Position numbers and translations under genes: made by a program. From Hyphomicrobiaceae bacterium (GTDB taxonomy: Bacteria; Pseudomonadota; Alphaproteobacteria; Rhizobiales; Xanthobacteraceae), in assembly GCA_021324465.1 (NCBI GenBank), contig JAJPJB010000091.1, positions 1-53,016 of the forward strand: 53,016 bases of DNA, read 5' to 3'. Under the pieces are notes generated by a model that worked only from the letters and a program-made list of their open reading frames with translations, searched no databases and was not told the origin of the DNA. The number at the start of each line of letters is the position of its first letter. The stretch's first letter is position 1. Below, piece by piece: positions 1 through 9,441 of this stretch.

Positions 1-593
1 ATCGGCCCCTGCACCGCGTAGCAATCGGAAATGCTTTCACCGACCTGATATTGGAACAGATCGATGGTGTGGGCGGCGTGATGCCAGAGCAGATGATCGG
101 TCCAGCTGCGCGGCTGGCCGGCGGCATTGATGTTTTTCCTGCGGAAGAAATAAGTTTGCACGTCCATCTGCTGGATCTTCAGTTCGCCGGCTTTGATCTT
201 CTTGTGCACATATTGATGGCTCGGATTGAAGCGGCGCACGTGGCCGCCCATCGCGGTGACGCCGGTCTCCTTGGCGATCTTCACCAGATTTTCGGCGTCT
301 TCGACGCTGTCGGTAATCGGGATTTCGACCAGCACATGCTTGCCGGCGCGCATCACCTGCTCGCCCTGGCGGAAATGCAGCTTGGTGGGGGTCGTGAGAA
401 TCACCGCATCGGCGCGCCTGATGCCTTCGGACAATTCGCCGGTGTAATGCGGGATGCCGTATTTCTTGGCCACTTGCGCGGTGGCGTCCTGATTGCCGCC
501 GACCAGCGAGGTCACCTCGACATCGGGAATGCGCTTGAGCGCATCGAGATGCTTTTGTCCGAATGCCCCTTGCCCGGCAACACAGATTTTCAT
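1..593 (-). CDS. ligC: 4-carboxy-2-hydroxymuconate-6-semialdehyde dehydrogenase LigC (3' end cut by window edge)
   Basis: NAD(P)-dependent oxidation of the protocatechuate 4,5-cleavage product (CHMS, as its hemiacetal) to 2-pyrone-4,6-dicarboxylate, in the cytoplasm. The first ~197 codons are present; the gene runs off the left edge. Visible are a Gfo/Idh/MocA Rossmann start with a GxGxFGxKH motif in the first 15 residues, a VEIP motif where sugar dehydrogenases have EKP, and a run around residues 150-175 (YFFRRKN, then RSWTDHLLWHHAAH) that matches LigC of Sphingobium as I remember it. ATG at 593 is preceded by AGAGGG at good spacing. It is the last visible gene of the pcaF-ligI-ligA-ligB-ligC run. 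The ligAB neighbours settle the function against a generic sugar oxidoreductase. Confidence 0.88.
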   Translation of the reverse strand, partial: MKICVAGQGAFGQKHLDALKRIPDVEVTSLVGGNQDATAQVAKKYGIPHYTGELSEGIRRADAVILTTPTKLHFRQGEQVMRAGKHVLVEIPITDSVEDAENLVKIAKETGVTAMGGHVRRFNPSHQYVHKKIKAGELKIQQMDVQTYFFRRKNINAAGQPRSWTDHLLWHHAAHTIDLFQYQVGESISDCYAVQGP

Positions 594-631
594 CGTGACC
601 CTCTTTGAATTTCAGAATTCTCTCTCCGTCG

Positions 632-715
632 CCGTCATGCGCAGGCCTATCCCGCGCATCCGCGCCCTCAGCCTGGAGACCCAAAGACGTGGATGGCCCG
701 GGACAAGCCCGGCCC
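632..715. repeat. Imperfect palindromic intergenic repeat between ligB and ligC
   Basis: The gap holds an imperfect inverted repeat. The left part reads GCAGGCC..TCCCGCGCATCC and the right part reads GGATGGCCCGGGACAAGCC, so the right arm is close to the reverse complement of the left. It resembles the short palindromes common between genes in Bradyrhizobium-like genomes. It lies inside the presumed lig transcript and could affect mRNA stability. No ORF is supported here. Confidence 0.5.
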
Positions 716-730
716 CGACGCGTTCCAGGC

Positions 731-1678
<948 letters not shown>

Positions 1679-2206
1679 TCACTTCCGTTTCTGCGATTTC
1701 GCTTTGGATTTGGGCTTGCTGACTCTGGCTTTGCCGGCTTTGGCTTTCGCCTTGACCGCCTTCTTGGCAGTCGCCTTCTTCGCCGGCTCTGCGGAGAGGA
1801 ATTTCGACGGCGTGTTCTTGCCCGAGCGCGAGCGGTTGCCTTCGACGGAGCGGCCGCCAGCGAGCATCATCGCCGCATAATCCTGCTGCGTGGAACCGGT
1901 CATCAGCGCGGCCAGATGCTGGAACGAATGGCCATCGGTCGCGCCGAGCTTGGCGGTGAAATAAATATTGCCGCCCAGCTCGAGCATCCGGTTGTAGTCG
2001 CGCTTGAGAATGGCCTCGGTCTGCTCCGACGTGAGGTTGAACTTCTTCAGATATTCGGCCTCGTTTGCTTTGAACGCCTTGCGGTTCTCGTCCTTCATCA
2101 GCGACATGCAGAACATGTTGATGCCGAATCCTTGCCGGGACCGCTCGGCGTCGAACACAAACGTGCCCGGAATGTCGTCGTAATCGTGCTGTTGTGCGCG
2201 GGCCAT
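1679..2206 (-). CDS. ligA: Protocatechuate 4,5-dioxygenase alpha subunit
   Basis: Small alpha subunit that caps the LigB active site. The N-terminal ~120 residues match LigA (DDIPGTFVFDAERSRQG, then NMFCMSLMK, RDYNRMLELGGNIYF, DGHSFQ, MTGSTQQDYAAMM, GGRS). The start is ATG at 2206, preceded by GGGAG; the reading frame stays open further upstream, but homology begins here. The protein is about 175 residues against about 139 in Sphingobium. The surplus is a C-terminal tail of ~37 residues made mostly of Lys and Ala (AEPAKKATAKKAVKAK and onward). Such a tail also occurs on the partner subunit. The stop at 1679 is 3 nt before the ligB GTG. Confidence 0.92.
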   Translation of the reverse strand: MARAQQHDYDDIPGTFVFDAERSRQGFGINMFCMSLMKDENRKAFKANEAEYLKKFNLTSEQTEAILKRDYNRMLELGGNIYFTAKLGATDGHSFQHLAALMTGSTQQDYAAMMLAGGRSVEGNRSRSGKNTPSKFLSAEPAKKATAKKAVKAKAKAGKARVSKPKSKAKSQKRK

Positions 2207-2301
2207 CGGCTGTCTCCCAGTTTCTCTCACATATATAGCGCGGCAAAGGCTGGCAACGTAAGCACTGCGTTCATCCTCTCCCGCGGTGGAGGGCTCAAAG
2301 T

Positions 2302-3177
2302 TCAACTCCAATAAAGCCGCATCGGGTTGTCGACCAGCAAGGCCTGCTGCGCCGCGGCCGTGGTCGCCACTTTGGGGATGTAATCGACCAGCACGCCATC
2401 GTCCGGCGCTTCCCTTTTCATATTGGGATGCGGCCAGTCGGTGCCCCAGATTACACGGTCGGGAAACCGCTCGACCAGCGCCTGGCCGAAAGGCACCACG
2501 TCGTCATAGGGCGGCCCGGCGAGCGACATGCGTTCCGGACAGGTCACCTTCACCCAAAAATTCCTGTGCGCATCCATGAGCTTGTGGAAGCGTTGGTTCT
2601 CGGGGTGGTCGACGCCCTTGCGGACATCGGGCGTGCCCATGTGGTCGACCACGACGGTCGTGGGCAGCGCGGTGAAGAAGCCTTCCAGCTCCGGCAGATC
2701 GGGCATTTCGAAATAGACCACGATGTGCCAGCCGAGCTTTTCGACGCGTGCGGCAATGCGCTGCAGCACGTCGCGGGGCGTGAAATCGACCAGGCGCTTG
2801 AGAAAGTTGAAGCGGACGCCGCGCACGCCGGCCTTGTCCATCCACTTCAGTTGGTCATCCGAGACCTCCGGGCCGACGAAGGCAACGCCCTTGGCGCGCC
2901 CCTTGGAGGCTTCTAGCGCGTCAACCATCGCGCGGTTGTCCTTGGAGTGGCACGACGCCTGGACGATGACGTTCTTGTCGAGGCCCAGGAAATCACGCAG
3001 TGCGAACAGCTTTTCCTTGGGCGCGTCGCAGGGCGTGTATTTGCGTTCGGGCGCATAGGGAAATTTTTTCTCCGGGCCGAACACATGGCAATGTGCATCG
3101 ACCGCCCCCGCCGGCGGCTTGAATTTCGGCTTCGACGGATTGGGATGAAACGGAATGTAGCCAGGCGACATTGGCAC
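2302..3177 (-). CDS. ligI: 2-pyrone-4,6-dicarboxylate hydrolase
   Basis: Opens 2-pyrone-4,6-dicarboxylate to 4-oxalomesaconate, the step after LigC. It is an amidohydrolase-superfamily protein with VDAHCHVFGP near residue 30, a VQASCH segment and WGTDWPHPN near the C-terminus, as in LigI. Start choice: GAGGAG lies 9 nt before GTG 3177, with ATG 3171 two codons further in. I prefer GTG 3177 because the spacing to ATG (15 nt) is long. An upstream in-frame ATG at 3237 adds a segment unlike the family and has no ribosome site. It lies between pcaF and ligA on the same strand. Confidence 0.92.
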   Translation of the reverse strand: MPMSPGYIPFHPNPSKPKFKPPAGAVDAHCHVFGPEKKFPYAPERKYTPCDAPKEKLFALRDFLGLDKNVIVQASCHSKDNRAMVDALEASKGRAKGVAFVGPEVSDDQLKWMDKAGVRGVRFNFLKRLVDFTPRDVLQRIAARVEKLGWHIVVYFEMPDLPELEGFFTALPTTVVVDHMGTPDVRKGVDHPENQRFHKLMDAHRNFWVKVTCPERMSLAGPPYDDVVPFGQALVERFPDRVIWGTDWPHPNMKREAPDDGVLVDYIPKVATTAAAQQALLVDNPMRLYWS

Positions 3178-3360
3178 GAAAGGCTTCTCCTCATTCGTTA
3201 TTGCGGACGCGCGCCAAGGCGCGCGTCCCCAATCCATGACCGCAATCGATTGGAATTAGCACGGACACTGCAATTTACCGAAGTGCGGGACGTATGGATT
3301 GCGGGCTCCTCGCTTCGCTCGGCACCGGGACGATCGCCGCCGTCGGCGCGTCCGAAATGG

Positions 3361-4566
3361 TCAAACCCGCTCCAGCGCCAGCGACACGCCCTGGCCGACG
3401 CCGACGCACATGGTGGCGAGCGCCCGCCTGCCGTGACACTTTTCCAAGCCGTGGACGGCAGTCAGCGCCAGCCGTGCTCCCGACATGCCGAGCGGATGGC
3501 CGAGCGCAATGGCGCCGCCGTGCGGATTGACATGCTCGGCCTCATCGGCAATCCCGAGTTGCCGCAGACAGGCGAGCCCCTGCGCGGCGAAGGCCTCGTT
3601 GATCTCGATCACGTCGAAATCAGTGATCTTCAATCCAAGCCGCTCCATCAGCTTGCGCGTCGAGGGCACCGGTCCGATACCCATGATGCGCGGCGGCACC
3701 GCGGCCGAGGCCATGCCGAGCACGCGGGCGCGCGGCGTCAGCCCATGCGTTTTTGCAGCGTCCTCGCTCGCAACAATGATTGCCGCGGCGCCGTCGTTGA
3801 TGCCTGAGGCATTGCCGGCGGTGACCGTCCCGGGGGTCCGCACGATCGGCTTGAGCTTCTGCAGATTCTCGATCGTGGTGTCCGGCCGCGGATGCTCGTC
3901 CTCAGCGACCGTGACCGGGCCGGCCTTGCCGTTTGGCACCTGCACCGGGACGATCTCCTTGGTGAAGTAACCGGTGGCGATCGCCTTGGCGGCGCGCTGC
4001 TGCGAGCGTAGTGCAAAGGCGTCCTGATCGGCGCGCGTGACCTGGAACTCCTCGGCGACGTTCTCCGCCGTCTCGGCCATGGAGTCGACGCCGTATTGCG
4101 CCTTGAGCAGCGGATTGATGAAGCGCCAGCCGAGTGTGGTGTCGTAGATTTCCGCCGCGCGCGAAAAGGCTTCGCTCGCTTTGCCCATCACGAAAGGCGC
4201 GCGGGTCATGGATTCGACGCCGCCGGCGATGGCAAAATCCATTTCGCCGGTGCGGATGGCGCGCGCCGCATCGCCGACCGCATTGAGGCCGGAGGCGCAC
4301 AGCCGGTTGACGGTCACGCCCGGGATTGTCTCCGGCAGGCCGGCAAGCAGCAACGCCATGCGTGCGACATTGCGGTTATCCTCGCCGGACTGGTTGGCGC
4401 AGCCGTAAAACACCTCGTCGAGGCGAGACCAGTCGGCCTTGGTGTTGCGCGCAAGCAGCGCCTTGATCGGCACGGCGGCCAGATCGTCGGCCCGCACTTT
4501 GGCGAGCGCGCCGCCATAGCGCCCGATCGGCGTGCGGGCGGCGTCGCAGATGAAGGCGTCTCGCAT
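3361..4566 (-). CDS. pcaF: 3-oxoadipyl-CoA/acetyl-CoA thiolase (PcaF/PaaJ type)
   Basis: CoA-dependent thiolysis of a 3-oxoacyl-CoA. The sequence follows PaaJ/PcaF closely: MRDAFICDAARTPIGRYGG start, GCANQSGEDNRNVARM, nucleophile Cys90 in NRLCASG, NEAFAAQ, GHPLGMSGARL, and the C-terminal CVGVGQG. Start ATG 4566 has AGGAG 7 nt upstream; an upstream ATG at 4590 lacks family similarity. The 3-oxoadipate route is not part of the 4,5-cleavage pathway, so the gene may serve side-chain thiolysis or another aromatic branch. It is first in the minus-strand lig operon and sits directly behind the promoter at 4594-4622. Confidence 0.85.
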   Translation of the reverse strand: MRDAFICDAARTPIGRYGGALAKVRADDLAAVPIKALLARNTKADWSRLDEVFYGCANQSGEDNRNVARMALLLAGLPETIPGVTVNRLCASGLNAVGDAARAIRTGEMDFAIAGGVESMTRAPFVMGKASEAFSRAAEIYDTTLGWRFINPLLKAQYGVDSMAETAENVAEEFQVTRADQDAFALRSQQRAAKAIATGYFTKEIVPVQVPNGKAGPVTVAEDEHPRPDTTIENLQKLKPIVRTPGTVTAGNASGINDGAAAIIVASEDAAKTHGLTPRARVLGMASAAVPPRIMGIGPVPSTRKLMERLGLKITDFDVIEINEAFAAQGLACLRQLGIADEAEHVNPHGGAIALGHPLGMSGARLALTAVHGLEKCHGRRALATMCVGVGQGVSLALERV

Positions 4567-4593
4567 CGGCCGGCTCCTGTTATGTCCCAAGGG

Positions 4594-4622
4594 TATTTAG
4601 GCGGCGCGTTATGCAGCGTCAA
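4594..4622 (-). promoter_or_regulatory. Sigma70-like promoter of the pcaF-lig operon
   Basis: On the minus strand TTGACG (4622-4617) is followed after exactly 17 nt by TAAATA (4599-4594), about 28 nt before the pcaF ATG. The -35 box lies inside the palindrome at 4612-4630, so a regulator bound there would act directly on RNA polymerase. This is inference from sequence only. Confidence 0.6.
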
Positions 4623-4630
4623 ACGCTGCA
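4612..4630. promoter_or_regulatory. Perfect 19-bp palindrome, candidate operator
   Basis: TGCAGCGTCAAACGCTGCA: two perfect 8-bp arms around CAA. It covers the -35 box of the pcaF-lig promoter. No T-run follows on either strand, so a rho-independent terminator for the upstream marR gene is unlikely. The cognate regulator is not known; the adjacent MarR is one candidate, although the palindrome differs from the one at 5312-5328. Confidence 0.6.
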
Positions 4631-4684
4631 AGCTGCTTTGAAGTGGGCAGAAGCTGTGGCGATGAAATCGACCGGTGGGCGGGC

Positions 4685-5191
4685 TTACCCGAACTCTCGC
4701 AACAGCGCCAAGAGCTGCGCCCGCCGCTCCGCGCCGATCATTTCTGCCGCTTGCTTCTCATGCCGCGCTGCCAGCCGCTTGATCTGCGCCAGCACTTTCT
4801 GGCCAGCCGGTGTCAGAAGCAGCGAATGGCTGCGGCCGTCGTTGGCGGCCGAGCGGCGTTCGACCCATTGCCGGCGTTCAAGCTCGTGCAACATGCGGGC
4901 GAGCCTCGCCCGCTCGATGTTCAACGTCTTGCTGATCGCCGCCTGCGAACGGCCGGGATTGGCGGCGATGAGGACCAGAACCGAATATTGAGCCGGACGC
5001 ACGTCGAAATCGGCGAGCGTCTCGATAAAGTCTTTGAAGATCGCGACCTGGAGGCGGCGAAGAAAATAGCCGACATGGCCATTGAGCTCGGCAAGATCGA
5101 GCTTGTCGCGCGCGGCACGATTTTTCCCGCGCGGCCGCCCTTCGCCAAAGGCAGCCCGCCTTTTAAGCCCTCGCGTACTGGACGGCGTCAC
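4685..5191 (-). CDS. MarR-family transcriptional regulator (hydroxycinnamate regulator candidate)
   Basis: DNA-binding regulator of about 168 residues with the MarR winged helix: a Q-Y-S-V-L segment, an AISKTLNIERARLARMLHELE recognition helix region and DGRSHSLLLTPAG in the wing. The start is GTG 5191, chosen because GGGAGG stands 7 nt before it; an in-frame ATG at 5221 has no ribosome site. It has a basic N-terminal extension of ~35 residues. It is divergent from the binding-protein gene and the phenylpropanoid genes, with a perfect inverted repeat between. MarR proteins such as CouR of Rhodopseudomonas (p-coumaroyl-CoA responsive) play this role in known systems; the same role here is inferred from context. 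Confidence 0.85.
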   Translation of the reverse strand: MTPSSTRGLKRRAAFGEGRPRGKNRAARDKLDLAELNGHVGYFLRRLQVAIFKDFIETLADFDVRPAQYSVLVLIAANPGRSQAAISKTLNIERARLARMLHELERRQWVERRSAANDGRSHSLLLTPAGQKVLAQIKRLAARHEKQAAEMIGAERRAQLLALLREFG

Positions 5192-5311
5192 TTGCGGTCC
5201 TCCCGTGAACCGACCGCACAAGCTCTATCACGTCGCCGGCCTGGCCCGATCGCGACACCGCATTGCGGGCCGGACGGCAAAAAAAAGACCGTGGCGGACT
5301 TGACCAGATAT

Positions 5312-5328
5312 TGTTGTCAATGACAACA
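5312..5328. promoter_or_regulatory. 17-bp inverted repeat, likely MarR operator
   Basis: TGTTGTCAATGACAACA has two perfect 8-bp arms around a single A. It lies in the divergent intergenic region between the MarR gene and the LivK-type gene, about 120 nt and 100 nt from their starts. A TTGACC hexamer lies at 5300-5305 on the plus strand. Size, symmetry and place are typical of MarR-family operators. Confidence 0.65.
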
Positions 5329-5426
5329 TGTTCTCCGGTCCGGCGGCGCCAAGGGCGCCAAGATTCCAAAGCCAAGATCCCGAACAGCAAAAGCTCACGC
5401 CGCCGGCCGCAAACAGGGAGGATCGC

Positions 5427-6632
5427 ATGCGCCAGCTCGCCGGAATTGCGGCCATTGTGTTCTCGATCTTGTGGTCGCCCGCCAAGGCTGAGATGAACGG
5501 GGTCATCCGCATCGGCGTGCTCAATGACATGTCCAGCGTCTATGCGGATTTTCAGGGCCCTGGCTCGGTCGCCGCGGCGCAGCTCGCGGCGGAAGATTTC
5601 GCCAAGCAGTCCGGCCGCAGGGTCGAAATCCTCTCCGGCGATCATCAGAACAAGCCCGATATCGGCGCCGAAATCGCGCGGCGTTGGTTCGATGTCGACG
5701 GTGTCGACATGATCATCGATGTGCCGAACTCGGCGGTGGCGCTTGCCGTTGCCGATATCGCCCGCGACAAAAACAAGGTTTTCATCGGCTCGGGGGCGGG
5801 GACCGCCTTGCTGACCGGGGCGAAATGCTCGCCCAATACCGTGCATTGGACCTACGACACCTGGGCCATGGGTCATGGCGTGGCGCGTGGGCTGTTGCAG
5901 CAAGGTGCCAAGACCTGGTTCTTTGTCACCGCCGATTATGCCTTCGGCGACGACCTGCAGAAGCAGGCGAGCGAGGAGGTCCTCGCCGAGGGCGGCCAGG
6001 TGCTGGGCGGCGTGCGTCACCCGCTCGGCACAAACGATTTCTCATCGTTTCTGCTGCAGGCACAAGCCTCCGGAGCGCAGGTGATCGGGCTCGCCAATGC
6101 AGGCGGCGACACCGTCAATGCCATCAAGCAGGCGGCCGAGTTCAATCTCGGCGCCAAGCAGAAGATCGTCGCGCTGATCTTCGACCTGCAGAGCGTCCCC
6201 GCCCTGGGCCTGAAAACCGCCGAAGGCATCTCCGCGCTGAATGCATTCTATTGGGACCTCAACGCTGAGACCCGGGCCTGGTCGCAACGCTATCAAGAGC
6301 GGCATCCGCAGCATCAAATGCCCAATCACATGCAGGCCGGCGTCTACTCGGCGGCGATGGATTACCTCAAGGCCGTCGACAAGGTCGGCTCGCCGACCGA
6401 CGGCCGCGCGATTGTGGCCGCGATGAAGGCCGCGCCGGTCGACGATCCCTTGTTCGGTCATGTCACCATCCGGGAAGACGGACGGGCGCTGCATCCCATG
6501 TATCTGTTGCAGGTCAAGGCGCCGGCTCAGTCAAAAGGTCCGTGGGACGTGTTCAAGCTGGTGGCGACCATCCCGGCCGATCAGGCGTTCCGTCCGCTCG
6601 CGCAAGGCAATTGTCCGCTGGCGAGCAAATAA
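5427..6632 (+). CDS. ABC transporter substrate-binding protein, LivK/aromatic-acid type
   Basis: Periplasmic binding protein of ~400 residues (Peripla_BP_6 fold). Start ATG 5427 follows GGGAGG at 5 nt; the open frame extends upstream to 5328 but without similarity. An N-terminal hydrophobic segment ending in SPAKA is a clear Sec signal. The mature part starts MNGVIRIGVLNDMSSVYAD, and GPGSVAAAQLAAEDF is typical of the family. No permease or ATPase lies beside it, so it must share a transporter encoded elsewhere. Its place at the head of the phenylpropanoid genes suggests that it binds a hydroxycinnamate, as CouP does in Rhodopseudomonas (established for that protein, inferred here). Confidence 0.85.
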   Translation: MRQLAGIAAIVFSILWSPAKAEMNGVIRIGVLNDMSSVYADFQGPGSVAAAQLAAEDFAKQSGRRVEILSGDHQNKPDIGAEIARRWFDVDGVDMIIDVPNSAVALAVADIARDKNKVFIGSGAGTALLTGAKCSPNTVHWTYDTWAMGHGVARGLLQQGAKTWFFVTADYAFGDDLQKQASEEVLAEGGQVLGGVRHPLGTNDFSSFLLQAQASGAQVIGLANAGGDTVNAIKQAAEFNLGAKQKIVALIFDLQSVPALGLKTAEGISALNAFYWDLNAETRAWSQRYQERHPQHQMPNHMQAGVYSAAMDYLKAVDKVGSPTDGRAIVAAMKAAPVDDPLFGHVTIREDGRALHPMYLLQVKAPAQSKGPWDVFKLVATIPADQAFRPLAQGNCPLASK

Positions 6633-6754
6633 GGCACCTTCGCGCCAGGTGGCGACTTGCCCGTGATCACTTGACCGCGTGCGGAATGACCGGTTTGTTG
6701 CCGTTTGCTAGTTCTGTAACCCGAGCGGGCGCCGGCCCGTGCGCCGAGGCTAGA

Positions 6755-7540
6755 ATGTCGTGGCCTGACCTTCCCTCCTCGCTCAAGGCGGAGCGGCACG
6801 GCGCGGTCGCCGTGCTTAAGCTCGCGCGCGCCGAAAAGCGCAACGCGCTCGACGATCCGATGGTGCTTGGCATCGAGGGCTTCTTCTCATCGCTGCCGAA
6901 TGACGTGGGCGCGGTGGTGATCGCAGGCGAAGGCGAGCATTTTTCCGCCGGCCTCGACCTGACCGAGCTGTCCGAGCGCGATACATTGGCCGGTATCGAG
7001 CACTCGCGCTCCTGGCATCGCGCCTTCGAGAAGATCGAATTCGGCGGCGTGCCGGTGATCGCGGTGCTGCATGGCGCTGTCGTTGGCGGCGGTCTCGAAC
7101 TCGCCGCCGCGGCGCATATCCGCGTCGCCGAGCGCACCGCTTTCTATGCGCTGCCCGAAGCGAGCCGCGGCATCTATGTCGGCGGGGGCGGCTCGGTGCG
7201 GCTGCCGCCCTTGATCGGCACCGCCCGCGTCATGGACATGATGCTGACCGGCCGTACGCTCGGCGCTGAAGAAGGCCAGGCCATTGGGCTGACGCAATAT
7301 CTGGTCGACGAGGGCGAAGGGCTCGCCAAAGGTCTGGAGCTCGCGCGTCGCATTGCCGGCAATGCGCCGTTCACGAACTTTGCCGTGATGCACCTGTTGC
7401 CGCGCATTGCCCGAAGCGACCCGTCGACGGGCTATGTCACCGAAGCTTTGGCCGCCGCAATCGCGCAGGGTGACGAAGAAGCGAAAGCACGGCTTAAGGC
7501 ATTCCTTGAAAAACGCGCCGCCAAGGTGGCGCGCAGCTGA
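6755..7540 (+). CDS. Enoyl-CoA hydratase/crotonase of hydroxycinnamoyl-CoA degradation
   Basis: Crotonase-fold enzyme of 261 residues, expected to hydrate the side-chain double bond of p-coumaroyl- or feruloyl-CoA. Visible are the CoA/oxyanion segment GEHFSAGLDLTEL, HGAVVGGGLELAAAA with the first catalytic Glu (GLE), and ALPEASRGIYVGGGG with the second. It lacks the GWxFGGG and NWGIPPG segments that I remember from hydratase-lyases making vanillin. Start ATG 6755 follows GAGG. It is separated by 5 nt from the ligase gene, so they are co-transcribed. Exact substrate is inferred from neighbours. Confidence 0.85.
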   Translation: MSWPDLPSSLKAERHGAVAVLKLARAEKRNALDDPMVLGIEGFFSSLPNDVGAVVIAGEGEHFSAGLDLTELSERDTLAGIEHSRSWHRAFEKIEFGGVPVIAVLHGAVVGGGLELAAAAHIRVAERTAFYALPEASRGIYVGGGGSVRLPPLIGTARVMDMMLTGRTLGAEEGQAIGLTQYLVDEGEGLAKGLELARRIAGNAPFTNFAVMHLLPRIARSDPSTGYVTEALAAAIAQGDEEAKARLKAFLEKRAAKVARS

Positions 7541-7545
7541 CGCAC

Positions 7546-9441
7546 GTGGCGACAATGGCGCAGGCGAGTATGCTCCCGAGATCGAACCGCGCGCCGCTGC
7601 GGCGGGTCGATCTTGCGTCGCCGAGCGTCACGGTCGAGCGCCGCAATGACGGCACGATTGTGCTGCGCTCGCCGCGCGCGCTGCCGCCGCATCCGCAAAA
7701 GCTGACCGAACGCCTTGTGCACTGGGCTTCAGCCGCGTCGGACCGCATCTTCCTGGCGCAGCGCGACAATGCCGGCGGCTGGCGCAGCCTGACTTATGCG
7801 CAGACCCTTGCCGCGGTGCGGTCGGTCGCAGCGGCCCTGCTGCAGCGCGGTTTGTCACCCGAGCGGCCGATCGCCATCCTGTCCGGCAATGACATCGAGC
7901 ACGCGCTGCTCGGGCTGGCCGCCATGCATGTGGGCATTCCCTACGCGCCGATTTCGGTGCCCTATTCATTGCTGTCGCAGGATTTCGGCAAGCTTCGAAC
8001 CATTGTCGACGCTCTCACGCCCGGCCTTGTCTTCGCGGCCGATGGCGCAGCCTTCGCCCGCGCCATCGCCGCGACTGTTCCCGCCGGCATCGAGATCGTC
8101 GTCACCACCAATCCGCTCGCCGATCGACCGACGACATTATTCGATGCGCTTGTGGCAACGCCGGCCACCGCCGCCGTCGACAGCGCGCATGCCCGGGTCG
8201 GGCCCGACACAATCGCCAAAATTCTTTTCACCTCCGGCTCAACCGGCCAGCCGAAGGGTGTGATCAACACCCAGCGCATGCTGTGCGCGAATCAAGCGAT
8301 GATCCGCGCGGGCTTTGCGTTCTTGGCCGACGAACCGCCGGTCCTGGTCGACTGGCCGCCGTGGAACCACACCTTCGGCGGCAACCACGATTTCGGCATG
8401 GTCCTCGTCAATGGCGGCTCGTTCTACATCGACGAGGGCAAGCCGCTGCCCGGCGCCATAGAGGCGACCGTGCGCAACCTGCGCGACATCGCGCCGACCA
8501 TCTATCTCAATGTGCCGAAAGGCTATGAGATGCTGCTGCCTTATCTGCGCAGCGACGCGCAATTGCGGTCGCGGTTTTTCAGCCGGCTCAAGGTGCTGTT
8601 CTACGCTGGCGCGAGCCTTGCCCAACATGTGCGCGACGAACTTGAGCAACTCGCCATCGACACGACCGGCGAGCGGATCATCTTCTTGGCGAGCCTCGGC
8701 TCGACCGAGACCGCCCCGCTCGCCCTCGCCTGCACCTGGGATTGCGAGCGCACCGGCAATATCGGCCTGCCGGCGCCCGGCGTCGAACTGAAACTGGTGC
8801 CGCGTGAGGGCAAGCTCGAGGCGCGCCTGAGGGGGCCCAATATCACGCCGGGCTATTGGCGTGCGCCCGAGCTCACCAAAGCCGCGTTCGACGAGGAAGG
8901 TTTTTACGCAATTGGCGACGCGCTTAGATTCGACGATCCGGCCGATCCGGCCAAAGGGCTGTTGTTCGACGGCCGCCTTGCGGAGGACTTCAAGCTGGCC
9001 ACCGGAACCTGGGTCAGCGTCGGGCCGTTGCGCGCGGCCTTTATCGCGCATTTTGCGCCGCTTGTGCGCGACGTCGTGCTCGCGGGCGCGGATCGCGATG
9101 AGGTCGCAGCGCTCGTCTTTCCCGATTTCGAAGCCTGCAAAGAGCTTGCACCCGGCCTCGCGCCGGACGCTGCCGCGCAAGCCTTGCTGACCGATCCACG
9201 TGTGACCGCGGCATTCAAACGCCTGCTCGACAGCTTTCTCAGGCTCGGCACCGGCACGTCGAGCCGCGTCACGCGTATTACGCTGCTTGCCGAGCCGCCG
9301 TCGCTCGATATTGGCGAGATGACCGACAAAGGCTCAATCAATCAGCGCGCCGTGCTTAAAGCGCGCGCCGCTTTGGTCGAGGAGCTTTATGCGCCGAATC
9401 CCCCGCCGCGCGTCATCGTCGGCGAAGCGAAGCGCGCATGA
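7546..9441 (+). CDS. Feruloyl-CoA synthetase-like acyl-CoA ligase
   Basis: ATP-dependent activation of a hydroxycinnamate to its CoA thioester, by the ANL adenylate mechanism. The ~631-residue length fits the long feruloyl-CoA synthase group. The P-loop reads ILFTSGSTGQPKGVINTQR (near residue 225), followed by MLCANQ, which is typical of that group; DWPPWNHTFGGNH and SLGSTETAP are further core motifs, and the C-terminal lysine is probably in EMTDKGSINQRAVL. The start may be GTG 7546 or ATG 7555; neither has a strong ribosome site, and coupling to the upstream stop is likely. The last four bases overlap the thiolase start (ATGA). Confidence 0.88.
   Translation: MATMAQASMLPRSNRAPLRRVDLASPSVTVERRNDGTIVLRSPRALPPHPQKLTERLVHWASAASDRIFLAQRDNAGGWRSLTYAQTLAAVRSVAAALLQRGLSPERPIAILSGNDIEHALLGLAAMHVGIPYAPISVPYSLLSQDFGKLRTIVDALTPGLVFAADGAAFARAIAATVPAGIEIVVTTNPLADRPTTLFDALVATPATAAVDSAHARVGPDTIAKILFTSGSTGQPKGVINTQRMLCANQAMIRAGFAFLADEPPVLVDWPPWNHTFGGNHDFGMVLVNGGSFYIDEGKPLPGAIEATVRNLRDIAPTIYLNVPKGYEMLLPYLRSDAQLRSRFFSRLKVLFYAGASLAQHVRDELEQLAIDTTGERIIFLASLGSTETAPLALACTWDCERTGNIGLPAPGVELKLVPREGKLEARLRGPNITPGYWRAPELTKAAFDEEGFYAIGDALRFDDPADPAKGLLFDGRLAEDFKLATGTWVSVGPLRAAFIAHFAPLVRDVVLAGADRDEVAALVFPDFEACKELAPGLAPDAAAQALLTDPRVTAAFKRLLDSFLRLGTGTSSRVTRITLLAEPPSLDIGEMTDKGSINQRAVLKARAALVEELYAPNPPPRVIVGEAKRA

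Noticed and set aside
4612-4630. Rho-independent terminator after the MarR gene
   Set aside because: No T-run on either strand after the stem, and the palindrome lies on a good -35 box, so an operator is more likely.
6755-7540. Reading the crotonase as a vanillin-forming hydroxycinnamoyl-CoA hydratase-lyase
   Set aside because: It lacks the GWxFGGG and NWGIPPG-type segments, keeps both hydratase Glu residues, and the operon supplies dehydrogenase, thiolase and thioesterase but no aldehyde dehydrogenase.
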